64,000 nucleotides of DNA from Peromyscus leucopus (lineage: Eukaryota > Chordata > Mammalia > Rodentia > Cricetidae): contig NC_051069.1 in the NCBI RefSeq assembly GCF_004664715.2, positions 74,608,647 through 74,672,646 on the forward strand, in the 5' to 3' direction. The number at the start of each line of letters is the position of its first letter. Within the stretch, counting starts at the first letter, position 1. A program made the translations under genes and the position numbers. Below are positions 47,076 through 57,739 of this stretch, in pieces. The notes under the pieces are model-generated. The model saw only the letters and a list, made by a program, of their open reading frames with translations. It had not been told where the DNA came from and made no database searches.

Positions 47076-47079
47076 AATG

Positions 47080-47275
47080 TTCATGCCAAATTCTCACAAT
47101 ATGTCAAGCAAAGTTCTATTTCACATGTATTAACCTAGCTGCTCAAAATGGCCTATGAGGGAGATGGAAGTTTATCTGCGTTTTATATATAAGGAGTCAT
47201 GGGCACAAGAAAACTCCATGACTCATAGCTGCCAAGTAAGACAGGCAGGGAACACCCAATCAGTCGGGCTCTAGA
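47080..47275 (-). mobile_element. MIR SINE
   Basis: Antisense MIR from near its 3' end: ttcacatgtattaacctagc, atggcctatgagggagatgg, ttatatataaggagtcatgg, atagctgccaagtaagacag and aatcagtcgggctctaga. Long and colinear, although ancient. Confidence 0.75.
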
Positions 47276-47711
47276 TACAAGGATTGAATTCCACCTATAA
47301 GCACTGCAATGTGACTTGCACAAGCACAATCTGTTCTTCCCAATTCATTATGTTCTATGTGCAAGTCATCACAATTAAAGGCATGAAAAATGTACAGATT
47401 AAAAGAGAACTTTAATAAACTAGCCAAGTACCAGAAGAACACAAAAGTCATTAAAAGCATGTGTGCCACATCCCCACTCTGTTTTTTCTTCAATCACTCG
47501 TCTTACTGTCAGTAGATATACATGAGAATTCTTATCTCAGAAGAAGGGAACCCACAAGTAAGAGGTTTCACCAATTTCAGTAGACCGGGGTCTTCAAGAA
47601 TGGAAGGGTACTGTGGATGTTGGGTATCTAGCTACCACAAGCCAAACTCTAGAGATGGACTTTGAATTGAAGACAGATGAAAATGGAGCCTTTATTGAAT
47701 GTTACATTTTA

Positions 47712-48507
47712 TTTTTTATACTTATTTTCTTTCTTTTTTAATTATTTTTTTAATTTTATAATTTAATTTAATTTTACATATCAGCCACAGATTCCCCTGT
47801 CCTCCCACCTCCCACACACACCCCGCCCTCCCCCCACTACACACCCCCCATTCCCATCTCCTCCAGGGCAAGGACTCCCCTGGGGATTCAGCTCAGCCTG
47901 GTAGATTCAGTCAAGGCAGGTCCAGTCCCCTCCTCCCTTCGCCCAGGCTGAGCAAAGTGTGCCAGCATAGGCCCCAGACTCCAAAAAGCCAGCTCATGCA
48001 CTAAAGACAGGTCCTGGTCCCCTGCCTGGGGGCCTCCCACACAGTTCAAGCTAATCAACTGTCTCACTTATCCAGAGGGCCTGATCCAGTTGGGGGCTCC
48101 TCAGCTATTGGTTCATAGTTCATGTGTTTCCACTAGCTTGGCTATTTGTCCCTGTGCTTTTTCTAATCAAGGTCTCACCATCTCTCACTCATACAATCCC
48201 TCCTCTTTCTTGCCGATTGGACTCCCAGAGCTCCACCTGGGGCCTGGCCATGGATCTCTGCATCCGCTTCCATCAGTCATTGGATGAGAGTTCTACCACA
48301 ACAGCTAGGGCGTTTGGCCATCTGATACCAGAGTAGGTCAGTTCAGGGTTTCTCTCGATCACTGCCAGTAGTCTATTGTGGAGGTATCTTTGTGGATTTC
48401 TGGGGACCTCTCTAGCACTTTACTTCTTCCTATTCCCCTATTCTCAGCTGGATCAAGAACAGAGAGGAAGAACAAGGAAAGAGGCACCATGATAATTGAA
48501 GACCCCA
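47712..48507 (-). mobile_element. L1 3'UTR with inverted 5' end
   Basis: Target duplication: tgaatgttacatttta (47696-47711) and tgaatgtcacatttta (48508-48523), 15 of 16. Antisense body: C-rich tract at 47795-47870, ctccaaaaagccagctcatg, gcccaggctgagcaaagtgt and ctgcatccgcttccatcagt. At about 48448 the orientation flips: ctggatcaagaacagagagg ... ttgaagacccca reads in sense L1 direction. This is a 5' inversion. Confidence 0.88.
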
Positions 48508-48529
48508 TGAATGTCACATTTTAAATTAG

Positions 48530-49115
48530 ATCAATGTCACATGTCTCAAGTGATGCCAAAGAATAAGATATATTCAAGAGTCCATTTCTTATGAAGAAGA
48601 TGTTGGACAACCCTCAAAAATATCTGTTTTCATCAACAATGTAACAGTTCTTCACCCAAACCCCTAACACCCTTCTAAGCTGCCTTAGAGCCTTCTCTGT
48701 TCTTAAAAAAATGGAAGCAGGTGCTGACTGGAGGGAGACCTTCAGAGATCCACTTAAAGTTTATTCCCCAGAAAATAATCAAGAGCTACACTTTTTAAAT
48801 GTGTTTAAATACCAAATGCACTTAATTAATTCATTCTGTTAAATTTCTTAACACTCTGGTATGGTTGGTCTCCTTCAGTGATCTACTGTTTAACACCCTT
48901 CACAATCCAACTTATCTTTTAAACTATCAATCCTAATGTTTGTTTCTATCCATATATCATGATAAGGAGCAAAAACAATCAATGATCTTCTATAATTTTA
49001 TAGACACTTAAGGGCAATCTAAAAGGTTATTAGGAGAATGGCTGTAATATATGTCTACAACTCAGATTTGCATCTTTAACAGGCTCTATGGGGAACTTCT
49101 CAAGGGATGATTCCC
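48530..49115. other. No recognised feature
   Basis: AT-rich sequence without repeat landmarks. Confidence 0.45.
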
Positions 49116-49121
49116 ATTTAC

Positions 49122-49144
49122 TGTAAAAAAAAAGAAAAAAGAAA

Positions 49145-49229
<85 letters not shown>

Positions 49230-49240
49230 AGAAAGGAAAC
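49122..49240. repeat. (AAAG)n microsatellite
   Basis: A/G-only tract with AAAG and GAGA units, about 115 bp, open on the minus strand as a Phe/Ser/Leu frame. Confidence 0.96.
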
Positions 49241-49659
49241 AAACAAAAAAACAAACTATTCCATCGTCATCACCTAAGTGTGTTTTTATTAGCCAAAAAT
49301 ACTATGAATCAATTCTAGATGCTGGAATACATGCCTTCCTTGGCTGCTTTACATTGGGACAGGAAAAAACTAGAATTTATCATATCTTCTAAGTCTATCC
49401 TTAAGGCAAAACAGCTTCAGTGAACCATGAGAAATTTATGAGGATGTTCTGCCTGATGTTCAAGAATATTTGACATTTATTCATGTGATATGAAAGGTAC
49501 AGGGAGAGCATAGTAGAGGTCAAAAGTTTTAATCCAGAGTTAGGGAAGTGGTAGTGAAAAAGAGGCAGTTGGGGAGAAGAGACAGTCAACAAAAAGGTTA
49601 ACCGAAACTAAGGTATTTTTTTTAAAGCTCCATGGAAACCTACTACTTTGTAAACTTAC

Positions 49660-50030
49660 TGTCTTAGTTAGGGTTTCTATTGCTGTAAGGAAACATCATG
49701 ACCACAGCAACTCTTACAAAGGGAAACATTTAATTGGGGTGGTTCACTTACAGTTCAGAGGATCAGTCCATTATCATCATGGTGGAATCAGTCCATTATC
49801 ATCAGGGTGGGACATGGTTCTGGAAAAGTAGCTGTGAGTCATACATCTTGCAGACAACAGGAAATGGTCTGAGACACTGGATGGTATCTTGAGCATATAT
49901 GAGACCCCAAAGTCTGCCTACTGTGATACACTTCCATCAACAGGACCACACCTACTCCAACAAAGCCATACCTCCTAATAGTGCCACTCCCTATGAGATT
50001 TTGGGGACTAATTACATTCAAACTACCACA
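49660..50030 (-). mobile_element. MaLR-type solo LTR with 5-bp duplication
   Basis: Left end tgtcttagttagggtttcta, right end tcaaactaccaca. Flanks cttac (49655-49659) and cttaa (50031-50035) agree at 4 of 5. An internal 25-bp duplication at 49762-49786 and 49787-49811 repeats atcagtccattatcatca. Confidence 0.82.
49762..49811. repeat. 25-bp tandem duplication inside LTR
   Basis: Two adjacent copies starting atcagtccattatcatca and differing only near the end of the unit. Confidence 0.93.
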
Positions 50031-50062
50031 CTTAAAAAATATTTAAATGAAAAAGAATTTGA

Positions 50063-50084
50063 GCCAGGTGGTGGTGGTGGTGGT

Positions 50085-50139
<55 letters not shown>

Positions 50140-50320
50140 GCAGCAGCGCACGCCTTTGATCCCAGTGGATTAAAAGTGCTATATATGGGAGGCAGAGCCA
50201 GACATATCTCTGTGAGTTTGAAACCAGCTTGGTCTACAGAGTGAGCTCCAGGACAGGCACCAAAACTACACAGAGAAACCCTGTCTCAATAAAACAAACA
50301 AACAAACAAACAAACAAACA
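50063..50320 (+). mobile_element. B1 SINE with trinucleotide expansion
   Basis: The B1 starts gccaggtggtgg and continues after the expansion with gcacgcctttgatcccagtg, tctctgtgagtttgaaacca, ccaggacaggcaccaaaact and agaaaccctgtctc. It ends in (AAAC)n. The perfect 13-bp target duplication aaaaagaatttga is at 50050-50062 and 50321-50333. The native ggtggtggc of B1 has grown to (GGT)8(GGC)15(AGC)4. There is also an extra ttaaaagtgctatata-like segment after the first block, so the middle is rearranged. Confidence 0.95.
50067..50147. repeat. (GGT)8(GGC)15(AGC)4 array
   Basis: 81 uninterrupted bases of triplets, with 45 bases of pure GGC/CGG and about 30 CpG/GpC-type steps. It creates a poly-Gly/Ala/Val open frame that is not a gene. 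Confidence 0.98.
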
Positions 50321-50339
50321 AAAAAGAATTTGACTAGAA

Positions 50340-51845
50340 GTATCCTGTATGAGTGGATAATGATATTTCCAGAATCCACAAATTCTTAAATTAAAATCCC
50401 AGTACCAGGTGTGTGTATGATATCTCCCTCTGAGTTGATGGTCAGGGAGACTCCCAAAGACCCTCAGAACAATATAAACTATTGTCATTGGTTTTGGTTG
50501 TCAATCAGAGCTAGACAGTAAGACCCTATTGCTGAGGACACCACACACTTCGGTATCAGGACATACAGAAATTAAGCTGGAATTGAGCGGGAAGCTTCCT
50601 TTCTGCTGGCTAACTTTTGTAGTACCAGAAGGTAAGATTCAGACTACTGAGGTTGAAAAGTCCGTAATCAGGTGTCTTATTCAGTGGTAGACATGCTGAA
50701 ATACTGACCAGCCAGGCAAGACGTGCTCACTGGTGCAACAGTGGAACAACTGATGTGGGGGTAACTAATTCCACTGGAGGGAAGCAATGCCTGGCACTGT
50801 AAACCTGCTCTAAATGCCATGGCTGAAGAAGTCATGGGTCCTAGAAGTAAACCTGCTACTCCTGTTTTGCTAAAAGGACATATCAAACTGACCTCCATAT
50901 ATATGTGTATATGTTAATACCCATAAGTAGTGATCTCGGCAACAGTTAATGCAGAGATTCACAACTGTTCAAAGTCATGAGACTAAATGACCACTGAGTG
51001 CCCAGGACTAAATGGGACATCTCTATCACTCACTCCAAGGCTCAGAGAATATAATGGAACAGGAGGAGGGAAGACTATAAGAACCAGAGAATAGAGAGGA
51101 GTGCTGTGAAACAGTCTTATGGACATGGTGCTGCTGTTGTAACCATGTGAGTACCTCTACAAAGACTGGGCTACCAGACTTCCATCACGGCTGAGAGAGG
51201 GACTCGTGAGACCCCACCCTTCCCTGAAGAGCTATAGGCCATTCATTGTTGCCAGAGGAGGGGTGTCATATTTCTCAAGGCTGTAGCCACTGGTAAACTT
51301 ACCTTGCTCAAGTAAACAACACTCATTCATGCTTGTGCACCCAGCCCTGACTAAACACAGTAGTAGATCACATTTTAAAAAGTAGGAGGTGGGGGATTGT
51401 TGGGAAGGAGTAGTATTGTGGGATATTTTGATCACACTGACACTCCTGAGATTGCCAATAAAGTTTACCTTGAATCAGAGGGCGGAGCTAGCTACTAGCT
51501 GATTAAAATTAGCCATAGAGGTTTTGGAGATCCAAGGAGGTATAGAGAGACCTAGGAAGTAGCAAAGAGAAGCTTAGAAATATTCTCAGGCCTTTTGGAT
51601 TGAGGAAGTTGAGAGGGAGTAGGTCACTAGTTGCTTCTACGCCGATTCTCTGATCACTCAGGTTCTTACCCCATATCTGACTCCCGAGGTTTTATTGATA
51701 AAGAGTAATTAGACAAATGCTTCATAAGAGTTCAGCAGGAGTGGGAGAGGGGTGAGAGAGGGTGATAGGGCGGGTTGACACGGTCAAAGTGCTATATATG
51801 TATTTATGAGATTGTGAAAGAATAAATAGAAAATATGTCTTTAAA
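50340..51845 (+). mobile_element. L1 3'UTR, interrupted by an LTR
   Basis: Sense L1 3' region: ttggttttggttgtcaatca, gtaagaccctattgctgagg, ttaagctggaattgagcggg, acatatcaaactgacctcca, gactataagaaccagagaat and agggactcgtgagaccccac. The purine-rich end (ggaggtgggggattgttggg) is cut at 51416 and resumes after the LTR at about 51735 with gcaggagtgggagaggggtg, closing in agaataaatagaaaa. Confidence 0.82.
51417..51733 (+). mobile_element. LTR inserted in L1 3'UTR
   Basis: Starts tgtgggatattttgatcaca, then tgacactcctgagattgcca, ataaagtttaccttgaatca and agctgattaaaattagccat. It ends in a ttttattgataaagagtaat block. I associate this start with an abundant cricetid LTR. The copy appears internally shortened, its right end is uncertain (51724 or 51733), and no target duplication is visible. 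Confidence 0.65.
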
Positions 51846-51849
51846 ATGA

Positions 51850-52445
51850 GTATTGGTCATTTGTAAAGAAAGGAAACTACACGCTGAAGGGCAATTGTCC
51901 TGCTTTAATATTGACCAAAAATGTCAAAAGATGAAAACAGAGTCAGAGATGACAGCTTTCACCAGCATACATATGCAGGCAAAATAATAAATCGCAAATG
52001 ACAATCTGCATCTCCTCTTTGCCTCTTGTGGAGGAAGGTTGTAAAACGAGACTCTCATTGCTCCAGACATTATTGAAGTCAAATGAATAACAAAGAGAAA
52101 CAAACAAACCCATCATATCAAATTTAAAAAGAAAAAACCTGACATGACTGACTGTGGAGCTGATGGCGCACCTCTCCATGGTCACTTCATAGTGAGCTCC
52201 CTGCTTACTGCGTTTACTTAACCACTGAGTACAGTTTTCCTCTCCATGCTTCTGACTGTGGCTACAGACTTCCAACTATCAGTATCTTCAAAGCTGTGAA
52301 CTAGGCAAATAGCCATTTATTTAAAGAGCACAAAGTATAAAAGAAAGATGATAAATGTTATTTTACAGTTGCCCAAATGGCAGAACTTTGACATGAATGG
52401 GAAGCTAGAGAGTTCTTGAAGAGGCTTTCAAAGCTCCAGGAATAA
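51850..52445. other. No recognised feature
   Basis: AT-rich, unique-looking. The minus-strand open frame at 51943-52275 lacks any domain. Confidence 0.5.
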
Positions 52446-52449
52446 TTTT

Positions 52450-52815
52450 TTCAAATTATTTAAATTATGTGTTTTATTTGTTCTTTTACATTTTCATACA
52501 TGTGTAAAATGACTTTTGATCATATCCACTCCCCACTACCTCATTCCATCTCCTGCCAGACTCATGTCCTCCTTTGTTTTTAATTATCACCGTTATTGAT
52601 AACTTCCTGAGCCCAATTAATGATGACCGTACGTACATGGATGTGGGGCCATCCCTTGGGACACAAATAACTCCTATCATTGGCCACATCCCCAAAGAAA
52701 AATGACTCTCCCCTTCTTAGTGCCATCAGCTGCCAATAGATCTTCTGCCGGGGATGGGGCCCCTGGAGCTCCTCCTCCATCCATGGAATAAGTGGTTGCT
52801 TGCACAAGACCTACA
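52450..52815 (-). mobile_element. L1 LINE 3'UTR fragment
   Basis: Antisense: ttcatacatgtgtaaaatga, ttttgatcatatccactccc, tgagcccaattaatgatgac, ggatgtggggccatcccttg, aatgactctccccttcttag and tcagctgccaatagatcttc. Confidence 0.82.
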
Positions 52816-52939
52816 CGGTTTTTACAAACTGTTAAGGTGAATGCAACCAGATGGGAAAGTGAGTAAAACCTTGATAAGATATTGCACGAGACAGAATACA
52901 CAAACGACCAATAATGAGTGAAAGGCTATTTATTCATCC

Positions 52940-53345
52940 TCTTGAGTCATCGTGGGAATGCAGAAAACCCCCCTGCAATGTGATGTAACTAAAAAGAGTA
53001 AGAGTGAGTGACTGAAATAGCGGGAAAGGAAGATGGCAGGTGCCGAGGAAAAGCAGAAAGAACCCCGGTGGCGAACAGACCTTGTTGGACGGCGTGTTCA
53101 TCGTCTGGAAGGCTGTTTGGCGGTGTCTGCCGAACTGAGCATGTGCCGGCCTCATGATCAACAGACATGAACATATGCTAAGCACCCGCAGTGCTGCGAT
53201 GCTCATAGGAGCCCCACTGGCAATAGCTCCCCCAGGGAAAGCAGCCAAATGCCTATCCACAGTAGACAGAATAAACAAAGCATGGCATATTCACACAACA
53301 AGGAGAATCATCCTGTAAGTGTGTACAAACATGTCAATGACACAA
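52940..53345 (+). mobile_element. Ancient L1 (L1M-type) fragment
   Basis: Sense pattern: ggtgccgaggaaaagcagaa, tctggaaggctgtttggcgg, ctcatgatcaacagacatga, ggcaatagctcccccaggga, gcctatccacagtagacaga and caaagcatggcatattcaca, following the ORF2-to-3'UTR order of older L1. It retains several CpGs, which is odd for its age. Confidence 0.55.
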
Positions 53346-53362
53346 CACAAAGTTAAGTGAAC

Positions 53363-53420
53363 ATCACACACACACACACGCACACACACACGCACGCACG
53401 CAAGCACGCACGCACGCACA
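53363..53420. repeat. (AC)n/(GCAC)n microsatellite
   Basis: cacacacacgcacac passing into gcacgcacgcac. Alternating purine-pyrimidine throughout. Confidence 0.96.
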
Positions 53421-53949
53421 TAATCTATTCTTTATGATTCCAGTTCCTTAAAGTATAAAAACTGACCAAAAAAATGCTACGTGCTTCTTGCTAGACTCAG
53501 TTACTCCCAGACGTGAGGAGGCAGGCCTGTAAGGTTGCTTACAGGGAGTTTTCAAACAGTGCAGTTAGTATGCTTTTCAGTATTATGCTATTCTTCAATA
53601 TAATTACCAAACAACAAAGAAATTGGACTGATTTACTCACATTTTCATGAAAACATTTTATTCCACAGAGAACACTGCACATTTTAATAAATAACATTTG
53701 CACTTTATATGATTTATTTGTAATCAAGAAAATATATTCTTTGAAGCACTCTTCTACAAGGAAAGAAAAGCCAAACCTACACAATATACTGTTTTATTGA
53801 ACTGATGCAATAATTTTTTCACCAAGTTAAAAAAAAATTTTTTTAAATCTTGTGCAAATGATAAATATGTTTTGGTGTGCCAAATACCTTGTGTTTGATA
53901 GAATATTTCCTACTTTAACGCATGATATATCTCCCGTGAGCCACTTATG

Positions 53950-54005
53950 TGAAGTAGAGTCAGCATCAGCATTATTATTCCCATTTTATGGATGACAGAT
54001 AAAGC
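53950..54005 (-). mobile_element. MIR core fragment
   Basis: Contains tattattattcccatttt-like text (54971-type MIR core) at 53973-53992 with tggatgacagataaagctcc after it. Short, so tentative. Confidence 0.4.
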
Positions 54006-54019
54006 TCCATGCAGTATGG

Positions 54020-54195
54020 GGTTGGTGGGACATAGCTCAATGGGTAAAGGCCATGGCCATAAAAGCCTGACAATTTGAGTTTGATCTTGTTATAGTGTAA
54101 ATGTAGAAGGAGAGAACTGACCCCACAAAATAGTTCTATGACCTCCACATGTGTACTGCTGCATGTCAGCATACACGCATACATGCACAGGCATT
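54020..54195 (+). mobile_element. B4/RSINE1 SINE, internally deleted
   Basis: Head ttggtgggacatagctcaat, B-box-like acaatttgagtttgatcttg, 3' block agttctatgacctccacatg and gcatacacgcatacatgcac. Confidence 0.7.
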
Positions 54196-54778
54196 AATCA
54201 TAAATGTTTAAAAAGATGCAGCATGTCCAAGATCCTAAGGATATTTTATATACACCAGATTCCAGACTTTCCTAATGGAAAAATCAATCATGAACACTCA
54301 ACAAATAGTCTTATTTTAATGTTTCATGTATTACTAGTAATGCGCCTTAGGTAATGACAGTCTCTCACAATGATCTAGCTTAATTCCTCTTTTGTCGTTC
54401 AGAAGCAGAAGTGTTTCTTGATGGAGCACAGCCTGAAGTATTAATTAGAAGATCTTCGTTAGAATGGGTTTTATGCCTGGTGTCATTTTTACCCTTTGTT
54501 TTGAATTTGGAAAAATATATAAGAGCTGTGCATTGTGCTAAATTACTGAGTTCACTTCGGGTAGCTTGTCCCTGCTCCCGGGTGACTGAAACAAAGGTAC
54601 AGTATCTGGGCTTAGCTTTGAGTTTGCTCCTGGTGCTTTCATTGTGAAGGGAAGATAAAAGGGAGATAAAAGAAAGAGGAACACATGTAAACCTGCTTTA
54701 TAGTTATGTTTTCAAACTGTAACACTGCTTTCTCTGGTAAGGAGTATTGTTGCTGAAGACCTGTGGGGTTGCATTTCT

Positions 54779-54924
54779 TTCTTTTTTTTATTTTTTTTTA
54801 TTAAGAGATTTTTCTATTCATTTTACATATCAACTACAAATTCCCCTGTCCTCCCTCCTCCCACCTCCCAGCCTTCCCCCACCCCCCACCCCCATTCCCA
54901 CCTGCTACAAGGCAAGGTCTCCCC
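54779..54924 (-). mobile_element. Very short L1 insertion with 15-bp duplication
   Basis: Only about 146 bp: reverse A-rich tail, attttacatatcaactacaa, attcccctgtcctccctcct, the C-rich tract, and aaggcaaggtctccc. The target repeat tggggttgcatttct is identical at 54764-54778 and 54925-54939. This is an extremely 5'-truncated L1. Confidence 0.93.
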
Positions 54925-55487
54925 TGGGGTTGCATTTCTGTGGGTTTGAATATTCCAGAATATTCCCTGTTGTTGAATATAACCCATCTCCTTTCTCAAT
55001 CCATCATTTCATCACAGTGTCTCCTGACTGTAGGTGAGGTGCAATACCTCAGCAAAGTGATGTAATTGTTCCCCAAGACCATTGCATTGTGCCACAGTGG
55101 TTCTAAAATACTGTTGATTGTTCTAGAGTGGTTGTCAAAATAAAGGTCATCTCTTATCCCGACTTAAAGCAAAAATTTTTTGCTGTGGCTGAGTAATACT
55201 TAAAATTTAGAGATTATGGCCTTTAGTTCACAACTAAACATACTAGTTAGCCTTTGCTGTCATAAAACATCAATGCAGATGCAATGGCTGAGAATGATAT
55301 AAATCAACTGTCCTAGAGTCTTTGGCTGAGGTTCCAGTGAAATCACTGAACTAATGCCAGGGTACTTTGGCAGCCTGTGTGGTGTACTAGAGGTGTGAAG
55401 CTACCTGTGGTGTGCAGTTTGTAGTGTTAGTTCTTTGCTGGCTGACACTGAGTGCAGCTTCCAGCATCTAGAGTTCCTCTGCCCACA

Positions 55488-55575
55488 CTGTCAATGCCAG
55501 TGATGTGATGAGTCGCTCTAAGGTTACATCTCTGTCAATGCCAACAATGTGATGAGTCTCTCTAAGCGTGCATAT
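55488..55575. repeat. 44-bp tandem duplication
   Basis: Copies at 55488-55531 and 55532-55575, both with ctgtcaatgcca, atgtgatgagtc and ctctaag. About eight differences. Confidence 0.9.
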
Positions 55576-55689
55576 CTCTGACCCATTCATCTTCTTCAAT
55601 AGCTTGGGTGGTTGGGTTGACTCTGCCTACATTAATCAAAATCATGTCTTCCCTCAAGCTCTATCTGATCATCAAATTCTTCATGCCTT

Positions 55690-56515
55690 ATTAAAAAATC
55701 TATGCATAAATTCAGAAACCAGCCTGTCTTTGTAAAAGCCATCATTATTTCTGCTTTTCCTCTCTTTGAGTGGAAAGCACAATTGTTTTTATTATTTTCT
55801 AGTCACTGTAAGTCACATTATGACATTATGTTCATATACATATATATACATGCATATATATACATGCATATATATATATATATACATATATACACAATTG
55901 TATCTTTCACCCCCACTACCTCTACATGCTTTGTCTCCACATCTCACTGGCACCCTTCTCTTTTAATGCTGACATATCATAGATATTTATTCATTTAACT
56001 CTAAATTCTACATATTAAAGTAAATACATGCTGTTTTGTCTTTCTCCTCCCCATCACCCTCTCTTGTTCTTCCCTTAAAATGACTTCCTCATAGTTCCCC
56101 ATCTAGGTTCCCATACAGAGAAAAAACATGAGATAATTATTTACCTTTCTAAGCCTGGCTTATTTCATTTAATGTGTAATTGTTCCATTCCATCCATTTA
56201 CCAACAAATGGCATAGTTTTATCTTTATGCCTCAGTAAAACTCCATTGTGAATGTCCACCACATTTTCTTTGCCATTCATTTGTAGCTGGACAACTAAAC
56301 GACTTTCATTTTCTGGGCTACTGTGATTAGAAAAGAAAAAAAAAAACACATGGGCATGGATCTTATAGAGTCCTTCCATGTATACCCAGGAATAATACAT
56401 CTAGAATACATTGTAGCTCCATTTTTTGTTTTTCAGGAATGTCTGCTGGCAATGGCCCCAGTTTACATTCTCACCACCAGTGAAAAGGGCTCCATTTCCC
56501 CACATGCCCTACAGT
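55690..56515 (-). mobile_element. L1 (L1M/older rodent type) fragment
   Basis: Antisense: agaaaaaacatgagataatt, tctaagcctggcttatttca, tttaatgtgtaattgttcca, cagtaaaactccattgtgaa, taaacgactttcattttctg, ccatgtatacccaggaataa and tttacattctcaccaccagt. The element continues at 57251, so it is interrupted. Confidence 0.8.
55835..55897. repeat. (TA/CATA)n tract
   Basis: Alternating AT-rich tract with atatatac and tgcatata units. Confidence 0.93.
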
Positions 56516-57250
56516 GTTTTTTTTTTTAATTTATTTTCTTCCTTCCTTCCTTTCTTTCTTCCTTCCTTCTTTCCTTCCTTTCTTTCTTTCTTCATTTATT
56601 CATTCATTTATTTTTCCCTGTTGAATAGTACTGTAACACTCAGGTACTGCCTTTATTTTCTCAGTTAACACAACAACCCACAGTAGAGCACACAAAATCA
56701 TTAAGTACAAGCTCAAGTAAGGGGATGTCTTACTAAATTACAAAACTTGGCCAAATCAGTATACAGTACTTGGTAATACAATAAAATATTATTTTTGCTA
56801 GAGTCATCTATTACCTTAGTTCTAATTTTCACTCCAAAAATATCATTTAAGTAACAAATCAAAACTCTGGTTTTTTTATTTTATGAAAATTAATATCACT
56901 TGAAATTATATGATTTCTCCTTTAAAAGCGTGTTCCTCATGCAGACCATTCTAGTTCATAGCAATAAAAAATTGTGTGGGCACAAGGATGGCTGGGCTCT
57001 ATTCTGATTGGTCTACAGAAAGGTAGTATTCCAGTACCTGAAAAGCATTAAGAGTCTACATTAAGGAGACATGAGATCAATAAAATTTCTTTTAGGTACT
57101 TAAACAAATCCCTATGAACTGTTCACATGAACATAAGATTCTCCTAGTCAGTTATTTCAAGGCCTTCTAACCTCAGATGAACCCTTTAATTTAGGAGTTC
57201 TGATTAAAAAGCACATCCTTACCTCACCTCATTAAAAAAAAAAAAAAAAC
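56516..57250. other. Insertion of unknown identity in L1, retrocopy-like
   Basis: About 735 bp separates two colinear pieces of one antisense L1. The junctions share acagt (56511-56515 and 57251-57255). The left edge starts with T12 and a (TTCC)n stretch, and the right edge is A16. Read on the minus strand it resembles an mRNA 3' untranslated region: AT-rich, no open frame, with an aataaag signal (plus-strand 56655-56660) near the left edge. Read on the plus strand, the A16 would be the tail and attaaa would be the signal. I do not recognise the source gene. Confidence 0.45.
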
Positions 57251-57420
57251 ACAGTAAAATCTTCCTATGGTAGCCATTCTCACTGGCAAGTGAGAATTAA
57301 ACAATCAGTGTGGTTTAAATTTATATTTCCTTAATATATATTCTGCCAATCCTATATATCCTTGGCTAAATGATAATTTCTTCCATAGAAGAAAGTATCA
57401 AAATATTTGAGATAAGGTTT
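57251..57420 (-). mobile_element. L1 fragment, continuation of 55690-56515
   Basis: Contains tatggtagccattctcactg, aatcagtgtggtttaaattt and atatttccttaatatatatt, the next block of antisense older L1 after the element at 55690. Confidence 0.65.
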
Positions 57421-57537
57421 GCTGACTCTCATGAATTTTACAACACTTAGAAAGGATGATATCTTTGCTTGATTCTTCTATTTTGGTCCTTCCTATAACC
57501 AATAGAATCTACAGGGAGATATGAGGGGAATATGATA

Positions 57538-57735
57538 GTGTGGTAGACTGACACTCACATATTGACATTCTTACCTGCAAGATGACAGTACTTGGAAACA
57601 AGACATTGGGAGATAATGGTTTGGATGAAGATATGGGGGGTGGAGCCCATGAGAGAAGATCTGTCCCCTTATACAAGACCACCAGAAGACAGGCTCTCCA
57701 GCTTGCTCCCCCCCCCCCCCCCCCGCCGCATACTG
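57538..57735 (+). mobile_element. MLT1 (MaLR) LTR remnant
   Basis: Sense MLT1: gtggtagactgacactcaca, gagataatggtttggatgaa, ggtggagcccatgagagaag, tccccttatacaagaccacc and ggctctccagcttgctcccc. It ends in a C19 run (57708-57724). Confidence 0.7.
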
Positions 57736-57739
57736 AGAT

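Noticed and set aside
49899..50244. Open frames with poly-Gly and poly-Ala runs
   Set aside because: Translation of the triplet expansion in a B1 SINE, not a gene.
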